NCBI GenBank assembly: GCA_021805805.1
Contig: JAJZEB010000024.1
Coordinates: 1 to 34,215, forward strand
Direction of reading: 5' to 3'
DNA: 34,215 nucleotides
Source: Pseudomonadota bacterium
GTDB taxonomy: Bacteria; Pseudomonadota; Gammaproteobacteria; Burkholderiales; Burkholderiaceae_C
Shown here: positions 19,513 through 27,885 of the stretch, in pieces
Numbering within the stretch: the first letter of the stretch is position 1
Layout: every line of letters starts with the position of its first letter
Notes under the pieces: model-generated
What the model was told of the DNA's origin: nothing
The model's input: only the letters and a program-made list of their open reading frames with translations
Database searches by the model: none
Program-made: the position numbers and the translations under genes

Positions 19513-20616
19513 ATGCTCCCGTCGCCCGCTCAAGTCGCCACGCGTCTGCTGCTGCCGCTGTTCCTCTGCCTGATCCCCCTGCAAGCCCAAGCCCTCGGCA
19601 ATGCACAGGCCCGCGCGCTGGCCGCGGCGGCCGATGGCGGCGACACCGCAGCGCTGGACAAACTGCTGGCGGCGGCACGCGCCGGAGATCCGAACGCAGA
19701 GAACTGGTATGGAATCTACTGCGTCGACGAGGGCAAGGACTACGGCCTGGCCGCGAACTGGTTCCGCAAGGCGGCCGAACACGGCAACGCGGCGGCGCAA
19801 TACAGCCTCGGCGTCCTCTACACCGACGGCCTGGGCGTGGCAGCGGATCCGCATCGGGCGGTGGCGTGGTATCAGCGCTCGGCGGCGCAGGGCTACGCGA
19901 AGGCCGAGAACAACCTGGCCTGGTTCTACGCCAATGGCAAGGGCGTGGCGCGCGACCCCGGGTTGGCCGCTTCCTGGTATCGCAAAGCGGCCGAGCAGGG
20001 CAATGCCAAGGCGCAGATGAGCCTCGGCCTGCTGTACGCCAGCGGCAGCGGGGTGGCGAAGGATCTGGCGCTGGCGCGTCAGTGGCTGCAGCGTTCGGCC
20101 GCGCAGGGCGACCCCGATGCGGCGCGCGAACTGGCAGCCCTGGGCGGTACCGCGGCCGCGACACCGGTGCCGTCGGTGCATCCCGCCCCGACGGCGCAGG
20201 CCAGCGCCCAGGCCGGCACCCGGCCCGCCCATCCCGCGGCGGCGCAGGGTGCCGCCCCCGGCGTGCAAGCCGGCGCCGCCGGGACCAGCGCGGCGCAGGC
20301 TGCGGTCGGGCAGGCGCTGCAAGGCTGGGCCCGCGCGTGGGCGGCCAAGGATCTGAACGCGTACTTCGCCGCGTACGCGCCCGATTACGCACCCGGAATG
20401 ACCCATGCCGCGTGGATGGCCGATCGGCGCGCGCGCATCGTCGACAAGGCTTCGATCCAGGTCGGAATCAGCGCGCTCGCGGTCCGTGTCGCGGGCGACC
20501 ACGCCGACGCGCGCTTTGTCGAGCACTACCAAGCCGGAACGATCGACTTCACCGGCGTCAAGCACGTGCAGTTGCAGCGCATCGGTGGCCGCTGGCTCAT
20601 CGTGCGCGAGAGCTGA
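19513..20616 (+). CDS. Secreted Sel1-repeat protein with C-terminal NTF2/Cds6-like domain
   Basis: A 367-residue protein with a signal peptide (about residues 1-27, LLLPLFLCLIPLQAQA). Three to four Sel1-type repeats span about residues 60-210, each with the A-x-Y/M-x-L-G-x-L-Y pattern and a 'GVA.D...A..W' turn (for example AAQYSLGVLYTDGLGVAADP). An Ala/Pro-rich linker follows (about 212-260). The C-terminal domain (about 262-367) has the phrases LQGWARAWAAKDLNAYFAAY, ADRRARIVDK and GRWLIVRES, which resemble the NTF2/Cds6-like domain attached to many L,D-transpeptidase-type envelope proteins. Sel1 repeats bind other proteins, so an envelope scaffold role is likely but the partner is unknown. 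No Shine-Dalgarno is clear before the ATG. Confidence 0.82.
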   Translation: MLPSPAQVATRLLLPLFLCLIPLQAQALGNAQARALAAAADGGDTAALDKLLAAARAGDPNAENWYGIYCVDEGKDYGLAANWFRKAAEHGNAAAQYSLGVLYTDGLGVAADPHRAVAWYQRSAAQGYAKAENNLAWFYANGKGVARDPGLAASWYRKAAEQGNAKAQMSLGLLYASGSGVAKDLALARQWLQRSAAQGDPDAARELAALGGTAAATPVPSVHPAPTAQASAQAGTRPAHPAAAQGAAPGVQAGAAGTSAAQAAVGQALQGWARAWAAKDLNAYFAAYAPDYAPGMTHAAWMADRRARIVDKASIQVGISALAVRVAGDHADARFVEHYQAGTIDFTGVKHVQLQRIGGRWLIVRES

Positions 20617-20641
20617 ACGCACAAACCGCGCCGCAGCGCGA

Positions 20642-21121
20642 TCAAGCCTCGCGCAGCGGCAGTCCCGCGCCGGCCTTGACTTCGCGCAGCACGATGCTCG
20701 AGCGCACGTGCGCGACACCGGGCAGGCGGAAGATGCGCTCCTGCAGGAAGCGGTCGTAGCTCTCGATGTCGCGGGTCATCACCGTCAGCAGGTAGTCGGC
20801 CTGACCCGTGGTCGAAAGGCAGCGGACGATCTGCGGCAACGCCAGCACCGCGCGCTCGAACTGTTCGACGACGGCGTCGCTGTGCGGGCTGAGGTTGACT
20901 TCGGCGACGACCATCAGGTTCAGCCCGACGCGCGCGCGGTCGACCAGCGCCGTATAGCCGCGGATCACGCCGGCGGCCTCCATGTCCTTGACGCGCTTCC
21001 AGCACGGCGTGGTCGACAGTCCGATCGAATCGGACAGCTGCTGCATCGTCTGGCGCGCGTCGCGCTGCAGTTCCTCGAGAATGCGCAGGGCGAAAGAGTC
21101 GAGAACGATATTCTCAGGCAT
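20642..21121 (-). CDS. Lrp/AsnC-family transcriptional regulator
   Basis: A 159-residue protein. The N-terminal winged helix-turn-helix covers about residues 6-60 (LDSFALRILEELQRDAR, then MQQLSDSIGLSTTPCWKRVKD in two pieces). The C-terminal RAM effector-binding domain covers about 70-145 (CLSTTGQADYLLTVMTRDIESYD is its ligand-region block, split here as CLSTTGQADYLL and TVMTRDIESYD). Such proteins sense amino acids. It is divergent from the indolepyruvate ferredoxin oxidoreductase across a 111-base AT-rich gap, so it probably controls that gene in response to aromatic amino acids. No Shine-Dalgarno is clear at the ATG. Confidence 0.93.
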   Translation of the reverse strand: MPENIVLDSFALRILEELQRDARQTMQQLSDSIGLSTTPCWKRVKDMEAAGVIRGYTALVDRARVGLNLMVVAEVNLSPHSDAVVEQFERAVLALPQIVRCLSTTGQADYLLTVMTRDIESYDRFLQERIFRLPGVAHVRSSIVLREVKAGAGLPLREA

Positions 21122-21232
21122 TGGCTTGTCGCGGTAGAAATTTTTCCTATTTTGGCAAAAAAATCAGATATTCGGGAAAAAATTTGCCGTGCTGCGAACT
21201 ATGCTTTTTCATGAATTCATCGGGAGAAGCAG
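21122..21232. promoter_or_regulatory. AT-rich divergent control region with inverted repeats
   Basis: In a GC-rich window this gap is strikingly AT-rich. Inverted arms AAATTTTTCC (21138-21147) and GGAAAAAATTT (21175-21185) flank TTTTGGCAAAA (21150-21160). A ten-base palindrome ATGAATTCAT lies at 21211-21220, next to the ribosome site GGGAGAA (21222-21228) of the oxidoreductase. Lrp-family proteins favour AT-rich, bendable dyads, so these are likely operators. Confidence 0.55.
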
Positions 21233-24200
21233 ATGCAGGCCAACGCAGTGGACGGCTACCGGCTCGACGACGCGCTCTGGGCTCAGCACGGCCGCGTGTT
21301 CCTCAGCGGCACTCAGGCGCTGGCCCGGCTGCCGCTGATGCAACGTGCGCGCGACGCCGCGCTGGGGCTCGACAGCCGCGGCTTCGTCAGCGGGTACCGC
21401 GGCTCGCCGCTGGGCGGCCTCGACCAGGCGATCTGGAGCGCCGGCGCCGCGTACGCCGAACACGGCGTTCGCTTCGTCCCGGCAGTCAACGAGGAACTGG
21501 CAGCGACCCAGGTCCTGGGCACCCAGCGTGTCGAATCGGACCCACAGCGCAGCGTCGACGCGGTGTTCGCGCTCTGGTACGGCAAGGGTCCGGGCGTCGA
21601 CCGCGCAGGCGACGCGATCAAGCACGGCAACGCGTACGGCGCGTCGCCGCGCGGCGGCGTGCTGGTCGTCGCCGGCGACGACCACGGTTGCGTGTCGTCG
21701 TCGATGCCGCACCAGAGCGATCTGCTGTTCCAGTCCATGCGCATGCCGGTGCTGGCGCCGGCCGACGTCGGCGAGTACCTCGAGTTCGGCCTGTACGGTT
21801 GGGCGCTGTCGCGCTACAGCGGCGCCTGGGTCGGCTTCACCGCGCTGTCCGAAGTCGTCGAGAGCCGCGCCAGCGTCGATCTCGACGTCGTCGCGTCGCG
21901 CGTGGCGGCATGGCGCGATGCCGACGCGGTGCGTGCCCTCAGTGGCCATCGGCCTCCGCCCGACGGCCTGCATTACCGCTGGCCGGATTTGCCGTCGCTG
22001 CGCATCGAGACCCGGTTGAGCGACAAGCTCGAGGCGGTGGCCGCGTTCGCCGGCGTCAACAGCATCGACCGTGCCGTCGTCGCCTGCGCCGACGCGCGCG
22101 TCGGCATCATCACCTGCGGCAAGGCGCATCACGATCTGATGGAAGCGCTGCGCAGGCTCGACATCGATCCGGACATGCTGGCCGCCGCCGGAGTGCGCAT
22201 CTACAAGGTCGGGCTGGCGTTTCCGCTGCACGGCGGCCGGATGCGCGCGTTCTGCGACGGCTTGCGCGAAGTGCTCGTGGTCGAGGAAAAGGCGCCGGTG
22301 GTCGAAACCCAGCTGCGCGCGCTGCTGTACAACGACGCGCAGCGACCGGTCATCGTCGGCAAGCACGACACCATGGGCGCACCGCTGGTGGCAGCCGACG
22401 GCGAATTGCGTCCGTCGCGGCTGATCGCGCAGGTCGCCGACTGGCTGGTGCGGCATTTCCCCGAGCACGCCGCGTTCAACGACCACCGTCGCCATGTGCC
22501 GGAGTTCACGCCGCCGCCGTTGCCGAGCAACGCCGCCGACGGCGCGCGCCGGTTGCCGTATTTCTGCGCCGGCTGTCCGCACAACACCTCGACCCGAGTT
22601 CCCGAAGGCTCGCACGCCCAGGCCGGCATCGGTTGTCACTTCATGGCCAGCTGGATGCAGCGCGAGACGGTCGGGCTGATCCAGATGGGCGGCGAAGGCG
22701 TCGACTGGGTGTCGCACGCGATGTTCACGCGCGAGGCGCACATGTTCCAGAACCTGGGAGATGGAACCTACTATCACTCTGGGTATCTGGCGATCCGCCA
22801 AGCGGTCGCGGCACGCGCGACGATGACCTACAAGATTCTGTACAACGACGCGGTGGCGATGACCGGAGGGCAGCCGGTCGATGGCCGTCTGAGCGTCGAC
22901 GCCATCGCGCGCCAGGTCGAAAGCGAGGGCGTGGCGCACGTGGCGGTGGTCTCCGACGCGATCGGCAAATACCACGCGCAGCGCCATCGATTCCCGGCCG
23001 GAACGACCTTCCACGATCGTGCCGAGCTCGATGCGGTGCAGCGCAGGCTGCGCGCGACTTCCGGCGTGACGGTGCTGATCTACGAACAGACCTGCGCCGC
23101 CGAGCTGCGTCGGCGCCGGCGGCGCGGCGAGGCGCCCGATCCTGCGCGCCGCCTGTACATCCACGATGCGGTCTGCGAGGGCTGCGGCGACTGCAGCGTG
23201 CAGAGCAACTGCGTGGCCGTGCAACCGCACGCCACCGCGCTGGGGCGCAAGCGCCACGTCGACCAGTCCGCGTGCAACAAGGACTACGCCTGCGCCGGCG
23301 GCTTCTGCCCCAGTTTCGTCGAAGTCAGTTCGGCGCAACTGCGCCGGCGCCCTGGGCTGCTGCGCCGAGACCCGCTGGCCGCGCAGCGCCTGGCTGCGCT
23401 GGTCGCCGCGCTGCCGACGCCGACGCAGCCGGAGTGGACCGGGCCCTGGGATCTGCTGGTCACCGGAATCGGTGGCACCGGAGTGGTCACGGTCGGTACT
23501 CTGGTGGCGATGGCCGCGCACCTGCAGGGGGCCAGCTCCAGCGTTCTCGACTTCATGGGCTTCGCGCAAAAGGGCGGCGCCGTGCTGTCGTTCGTTCGCC
23601 TGGCGCGAAGCGCCGACCAGCTGCATCAGGTCCGCATCGACGCGCAACAGGCCGACGCGGTGCTGGCCTGCGATCTGGTGGTCGGCGCCGGCAGCGATGC
23701 GCTGTCGACGGTACGCCATGGACGCACGCGGGTGGTCGCCAACGTGCACCGCACCCCGCTGGCCGAGACGATGCGCGATCCCGAAGCCGAAGTTCCGGTA
23801 TCGGCGCTGCTGGCCAAATTGCGCGCGGCCGCAGGCGACGGGCGCGTCGATGCGTTCGACGCGCATGAGCTGGCCGAGGAATTCCTCGGCGATACCATCG
23901 GCGCCAACATCGTCGCGCTCGGCTATGCCTGGCAGCGCGGCCTCGTGCCGCTGACGGCCGACGCACTGCAGCGCGCCATCGCGCTCAATGCGGTCGCGGT
24001 CGACGCCAATCGACTGGCGTTCGACATCGGCCGCCTCGCAGCGGCCGATGCTGCAGCCTGCGCTTCGCTGCGCGAAGCCGGCACTGGGCGCATCGATTCG
24101 GCCGACGCCGACGGCCTGGACGCGCTGCTGCCGCGCTACACCGCGCATCTGCAGGCCTGGCAGGACGCGGCGTGGGCGCGGCGCTACGCCGAGCGGGTCG

Positions 24201-24799
24201 AGCAGGTGCGACGCCGCGAGGCGGCCATCGGCGGCGACACGCGCCTGACGTGCACCGTGGCGCGCGCGCTGGGCAAGCTGATGAGCTACAAGGACGAATA
24301 CGAGGTTGCCCGTCTGTACACCGACGGCTCGTTGCGCGCAGGACTGGCGCAGGCGTTCGAAGGCCGTCCGCGGATCGCTTTGCTGCTGGCGCCGCCGTGG
24401 CTCGGAAGCCGGCGCAAGATCCGCGTCGGCGGCGGCTGGGCGCTGCCGCTGCTGTCGCTGCTTGCGCGTTGCAGGCGCTTGCGCGGAACGCGCTTCGACC
24501 CGTTCGGGTATGGCGCCGAACGCCGGCTCGAGCGCGGCCTGATCGACGATTACCTGGGGCTGCTCGATGAATTGCTGCCCCGGCTCGACGCAGCGCGCTT
24601 GCCGCTGGCGGTCGAAATCGCCGCGCTGCCGCTGACCATGCGCGGCTTCGGCCACGTCAAGCGCGCCGCGGTCGCAGCGGCGCGCGCGCGGCAGGCCGAA
24701 TTGCTGCATCGATTCGACGCCCAGCGCTGGCCGGCGCCGCCGGACAGCGCGCGCGCGGGTCAGCTGCGCGGAATCGCGATCACCGTGGCGCCGCGCTGA
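21233..24799 (+). CDS. Indolepyruvate ferredoxin oxidoreductase, fused alpha/gamma form
   Basis: A 1188-residue fused enzyme. It oxidatively decarboxylates aryl-2-oxo acids (from aromatic or branched amino acids) to acyl-CoA using thiamine diphosphate and iron-sulfur centres, passing electrons to ferredoxin. The N-terminal pyrimidine-binding half includes FVSGYRGSPLGGLDQ (about residues 51-65). The thiamine-pyrophosphate region lies at about 465-515 (GIGCHFMASW, GGEGVDW, NLGDGTYYHSG). A cysteine cluster CEGCGDCSVQSNC follows at about 647, with further cysteines in CNKDYACAGGFCP. The gamma domain starts near 745 (VTGIGGTGVVTVG, DFMGFAQKGGAV). The start at 21233 follows GGGAGAA. It is probably controlled by the divergent Lrp-type gene. 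Confidence 0.93.
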   Translation: MQANAVDGYRLDDALWAQHGRVFLSGTQALARLPLMQRARDAALGLDSRGFVSGYRGSPLGGLDQAIWSAGAAYAEHGVRFVPAVNEELAATQVLGTQRVESDPQRSVDAVFALWYGKGPGVDRAGDAIKHGNAYGASPRGGVLVVAGDDHGCVSSSMPHQSDLLFQSMRMPVLAPADVGEYLEFGLYGWALSRYSGAWVGFTALSEVVESRASVDLDVVASRVAAWRDADAVRALSGHRPPPDGLHYRWPDLPSLRIETRLSDKLEAVAAFAGVNSIDRAVVACADARVGIITCGKAHHDLMEALRRLDIDPDMLAAAGVRIYKVGLAFPLHGGRMRAFCDGLREVLVVEEKAPVVETQLRALLYNDAQRPVIVGKHDTMGAPLVAADGELRPSRLIAQVADWLVRHFPEHAAFNDHRRHVPEFTPPPLPSNAADGARRLPYFCAGCPHNTSTRVPEGSHAQAGIGCHFMASWMQRETVGLIQMGGEGVDWVSHAMFTREAHMFQNLGDGTYYHSGYLAIRQAVAARATMTYKILYNDAVAMTGGQPVDGRLSVDAIARQVESEGVAHVAVVSDAIGKYHAQRHRFPAGTTFHDRAELDAVQRRLRATSGVTVLIYEQTCAAELRRRRRRGEAPDPARRLYIHDAVCEGCGDCSVQSNCVAVQPHATALGRKRHVDQSACNKDYACAGGFCPSFVEVSSAQLRRRPGLLRRDPLAAQRLAALVAALPTPTQPEWTGPWDLLVTGIGGTGVVTVGTLVAMAAHLQGASSSVLDFMGFAQKGGAVLSFVRLARSADQLHQVRIDAQQADAVLACDLVVGAGSDALSTVRHGRTRVVANVHRTPLAETMRDPEAEVPVSALLAKLRAAAGDGRVDAFDAHELAEEFLGDTIGANIVALGYAWQRGLVPLTADALQRAIALNAVAVDANRLAFDIGRLAAADAAACASLREAGTGRIDSADADGLDALLPRYTAHLQAWQDAAWARRYAERVEQVRRREAAIGGDTRLTCTVARALGKLMSYKDEYEVARLYTDGSLRAGLAQAFEGRPRIALLLAPPWLGSRRKIRVGGGWALPLLSLLARCRRLRGTRFDPFGYGAERRLERGLIDDYLGLLDELLPRLDAARLPLAVEIAALPLTMRGFGHVKRAAVAAARARQAELLHRFDAQRWPAPPDSARAGQLRGIAITVAPR

Positions 24800-24820
24800 C
24801 CGGATTCGCGGGCGCTGCGC

Positions 24821-25852
24821 TCACGCGGGCCCATCGATGACGCTGACCCGATTGCGGCCTGAGTTCTTCGACGCGTACAGCGCGCGGTCGGCGCGCTGCA
24901 ACATGCCGTCGGCCGAATCGCCGGCCTGCCATGCCGTCACACCGACCGAAACCGTGAATGGATCGAGCTGGAAATGGTCGCGCCTGCGCACCAGCCGCAG
25001 GCCGTGGATGCGGGCGCGGATCGCCTCCGCCACTTTCGATGCGCCGTCCAGCGGCGTGTCGGGCAACATGACGAGGAATTCCTCGCCGCCGTAGCGCACG
25101 GCGTGGTCGCCGCCGCGGATGCAGTTGCGGATGGCGTCGGCGACGTTGCGGATGACCGCGTCGCCGAGCGCATGGCCGTAGGTGTCGTTGATCGCCTTGA
25201 AATGGTCGATGTCGACCATCAGCAGCGCGAAGGCGCGCCGCTGCACCAGCAGTTCGTCGAAATGCGCGTCCATGGCGCGGCGGTTGAGCAGGCCGGTCAA
25301 CGGGTCGACCAGCGCTGCGCGGCGATGCTCCTCGAGCTCGCCGCGCAATTGCTCGGTTTCCACGACGGTTTCGCGCAGCCGCTCCTGCAACTGGTCGTTG
25401 CGCTGCTGGGCCTGGCGCGTGGCGTCGAGCATGTCGCCTGCGATGCCACGCAGCGCGTCGGCGTCGACTGCGCTGTCGAGCCGATGCAGGCTGGCGGCGA
25501 GGGCACGGCCGAATTCAGCCGTGCCCTGGCCGGCGTGGTCCAGATTGCGGATCAGCAGCAGCAGCAGCTGCTTCAGATCGTGGCCGACGCTGCGCAACTG
25601 AGCAGCCCGATCGGCGGCGATGTGGGTGTCGAACAGAGCGTGCAGCAGATTTTCGTCGAGCGTTTGCCCACTTTCGATTCGCTGCCGCAGCGCATCGACG
25701 ATTTCCGGGATCGCCGCGCTCGCGTAAGCGTAGGCGACCGTGTAGCTCAGCGGGCTCGGCGCCAGGTGCTGGCCGACGAGCAGGTCGAGCGACATCTGGG
25801 CGAAGGCCCTCGCGTCATCGAAGGGGTGAACGATAGCCTGGATGTCGGTCAT
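24821..25852 (-). CDS. Soluble diguanylate cyclase (GGDEF)
   Basis: A 343-residue protein. The C-terminal GGDEF domain spans about residues 180-340, with the active-site loop GGEEF at 255-259 in RYGGEEFLVM and an allosteric I-site RxxD (R246, D249) five residues before it, so it should make cyclic di-GMP from GTP and be product-inhibited. The N-terminal part (about 10-85, LAPSPLSYTVAYAYASAAIP) resembles the alpha-helical domain of DgcA/DgcB-type cyclases, followed by a coiled-coil stretch (about 145-178). No membrane segment is seen. It lies 67 bases downstream of a cyclic-nucleotide-domain patatin on the same strand and converges on the oxidoreductase with 21 bases between. Confidence 0.92.
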   Translation of the reverse strand: MTDIQAIVHPFDDARAFAQMSLDLLVGQHLAPSPLSYTVAYAYASAAIPEIVDALRQRIESGQTLDENLLHALFDTHIAADRAAQLRSVGHDLKQLLLLLIRNLDHAGQGTAEFGRALAASLHRLDSAVDADALRGIAGDMLDATRQAQQRNDQLQERLRETVVETEQLRGELEEHRRAALVDPLTGLLNRRAMDAHFDELLVQRRAFALLMVDIDHFKAINDTYGHALGDAVIRNVADAIRNCIRGGDHAVRYGGEEFLVMLPDTPLDGASKVAEAIRARIHGLRLVRRRDHFQLDPFTVSVGVTAWQAGDSADGMLQRADRALYASKNSGRNRVSVIDGPA

Positions 25853-25919
25853 TCGATTCTGCCGGGAGTTTGCAGCGCACGTCCTGCCGGTTCGCCTCCG
25901 CGCCTGGGGATCGGCCGCG

Positions 25920-27731
25920 TCAGCCGGCCTCCCGGCCCGGGTTGCGGCTCAGTATATTGTCCCGCGGCGAGGTCGGCGCGGGCACCGCAGCAGCTGCTTG
26001 ACCCCGCGCGTAGTGTTCGAGGGTGTAGCGGTAGGCGTTGTCGATGGTGCGCGACCAGGCGCGCCAGTTCAGCAACCCGACGTCGTCGTGCGGCGGGGTC
26101 AGCAGGCGGGTCGCCAGCGCGCGGCGCATTTCGCTGCTGGCTTCACTTTGCACCATGGCCGCGCGCATCAGGATCGCGAACAGGCTGGGCCATTGGCGGC
26201 CGTGCAGCCATTGCCAGGTCAGCCTCGGCAGCGTCGGCAGCGCGGCGTCCTCGAACGCCGCCGGCAAGGTGTTGGCGCCGCTGATGTCGACAGCGATGAT
26301 GTCGTGCACTCCCGAGTCGCGCATGACGTCGGTCGGCAGGTTGTTCAGCACGGCGCCGTCGACGTGCACCATGCCGCGGTCGAGCAGCGGCGGCAGGATT
26401 CCCGGGATCGCGGCCCCGGCGCGCAACCACTTCCAGAGTCTGCCGCGGCGGTGCACGTCGACGCGGCCGCGGGTCAGGTTGGTCGAGATGCAGAAGAACG
26501 GAATCGCCAGATCCTCGATGCGCCGTTCGGCGAACGCGCGCTGCAGCAGCCGGGTCGTTCGCGTTCCGCGCGTCAGCGCGATCAGCGGCACCGTAAGGTC
26601 GCGCAGCGGATGGCCGGCGATGAAGTTGCGCCGCAACTGCTCGAGCATTTCGGCATCATCCCATTCGCACGCCACTCCGGCACCGACGATGGCGCCGATG
26701 CTGGTGCCGCCGACGGCGTCGATCGGCTGGCCGAGTTCGCGCAGCGCACGCACCACGCCGATGTGCCCGAAGCCGCGCGCGCCGCCGCCTGAAAGCACCA
26801 GGCCGACGGCACGCTGCGCCAGGTGGCGCGCCAGCCGCGCGTAGTCGGCGTTGCTGCGCAAGCGGTGCGGAAGCACCTCGCCACTGAATTGCCGCAACCA
26901 CGCGCTGATGTCGTCGCGCTCGGGCGTCGAAGGCCCGACCAGGAGCAGTCTGCGGGTCCGGTGCAGGGTGTCGCCACCGCTGCGGCACAGCGCATCGGGC
27001 CATGGCTGCGCGGCCACGCCGGTATCGGCCAGCAACAGGAACTGGTCGGCCTGGCGCAGGCAGGTCGCGCGCCACGCAGCATCGTCGCGGTCGGCGACAT
27101 ACAGCACGAAGCGATGCTCGCGTTCACGCTCCGTATGCCACGCCGGGTCGCGTCCGCGTCCGGTGCCGGCATCGAGCAGCAGCGTGGCGCCAAGCGGCCG
27201 GAGCGCAGCGGCAAGCCGCTCGGCGGCGTCGCGCAGCGCGAGCCCGCCGTGGACCCCGACCATCGCGAAGGTGCGCGGCGGCGTCAGCACCTCGCCGTGC
27301 GCGCGTTGGCCCAGTCTGTTCAGGATGTGTCGCAGCGATTCGGCCAGCGCCTGCGGATGCTGCGCCATCAGGCGCAGCATCACGTCGCTGCGGTGCAGGC
27401 GCAGCAACGTGCAGTCGCGCAGCGCGCGCACCGTCGCCGTGCGCGGTTGGCCGGTCAGGAAACCGAGTTCGCCGACCGTCTCGCCCGGGGCGATGACACC
27501 GAGCAGCTGCGGCGCACCGCGTGCCAGGCCGCGGCCGAACACGCCCAGACTTCCCGAGCACAACACGTAAAGCGCATCGGAGCGGTCTCCGATGCGGAAC
27601 AGCAGGTCGCCGCCGCGCAGCTCGTGCGGCGCAGCGTGCGGCAGCAGCGCTGCGCGCACTGGCGCATCGAGCACGCCGAAGACCGCGGTGCGGGCAAGAT
27701 CGTCGAGGATGTCCTGTTGCATCGCTGGCAT
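25920..27731 (-). CDS. Patatin-like phospholipase with cyclic-nucleotide-binding domain (NTE family)
   Basis: A 603-residue protein. Residues about 15-135 form a CRP-type cyclic-nucleotide-binding domain with the phosphate-cassette pattern GELGFLTGQPRTATV (88-102). A middle domain (about 150-300) is typical of NTE-type bacterial proteins. The patatin domain starts at about 308: oxyanion loop GGGARGFGHIG (315-325), nucleophile serine in GTSIG (Ser344), and catalytic aspartate in DGA (458-460). The family hydrolyses phospholipids or lysophospholipids. AAGGAG lies about 12 bases before the start at 27731; a second in-frame ATG nine bases downstream is possible. A diguanylate cyclase follows on the same strand, so the binding domain could be tuned by a cyclic nucleotide; the ligand is unknown. 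Confidence 0.93.
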   Translation of the reverse strand: MPAMQQDILDDLARTAVFGVLDAPVRAALLPHAAPHELRGGDLLFRIGDRSDALYVLCSGSLGVFGRGLARGAPQLLGVIAPGETVGELGFLTGQPRTATVRALRDCTLLRLHRSDVMLRLMAQHPQALAESLRHILNRLGQRAHGEVLTPPRTFAMVGVHGGLALRDAAERLAAALRPLGATLLLDAGTGRGRDPAWHTEREREHRFVLYVADRDDAAWRATCLRQADQFLLLADTGVAAQPWPDALCRSGGDTLHRTRRLLLVGPSTPERDDISAWLRQFSGEVLPHRLRSNADYARLARHLAQRAVGLVLSGGGARGFGHIGVVRALRELGQPIDAVGGTSIGAIVGAGVACEWDDAEMLEQLRRNFIAGHPLRDLTVPLIALTRGTRTTRLLQRAFAERRIEDLAIPFFCISTNLTRGRVDVHRRGRLWKWLRAGAAIPGILPPLLDRGMVHVDGAVLNNLPTDVMRDSGVHDIIAVDISGANTLPAAFEDAALPTLPRLTWQWLHGRQWPSLFAILMRAAMVQSEASSEMRRALATRLLTPPHDDVGLLNWRAWSRTIDNAYRYTLEHYARGQAAAAVPAPTSPRDNILSRNPGREAG

Positions 27732-27828
27732 GGCCGCAGCCGCTCCTTTTGCAGCTCAAGGTAGCACCGAGTCAGCCGTTTTTGAAGCGCGCCGCGGCGT
27801 CATGCCCACACCCTTCACGTGGCTTTGC

Positions 27829-27859
27829 TTGACCGCCTGACGGTCGGCGGAGCTTCAAT
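27829..27859 (+). promoter_or_regulatory. Possible promoter with 19-base spacer
   Basis: TTGACC (27829-27834) and TTCAAT (27854-27859) are 19 bases apart, the unusual spacing of MerR-family-controlled metal-resistance promoters. CCGCC and GGCGG (27833-27837 and 27846-27850) form a dyad within the spacer. The match to known operators is poor, so this is tentative. Confidence 0.3.
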
Positions 27860-27885
27860 GGAGGCGAGATACGGGAGAGCAGGCC

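Noticed and set aside
21209-24709. A 1166-codon open frame on the minus strand opposite the indolepyruvate oxidoreductase
   Set aside because: The plus-strand frame shows thiamine, cysteine-cluster and gamma-domain motifs; the antisense frame is a composition artefact.
24821-27731. A CBASS-type antiphage system (patatin effector plus nucleotide cyclase)
   Set aside because: The cyclase is an ordinary GGDEF enzyme, not a CD-NTase, and no accessory genes are present; the patatin is of the NTE type with its own cyclic-nucleotide domain.
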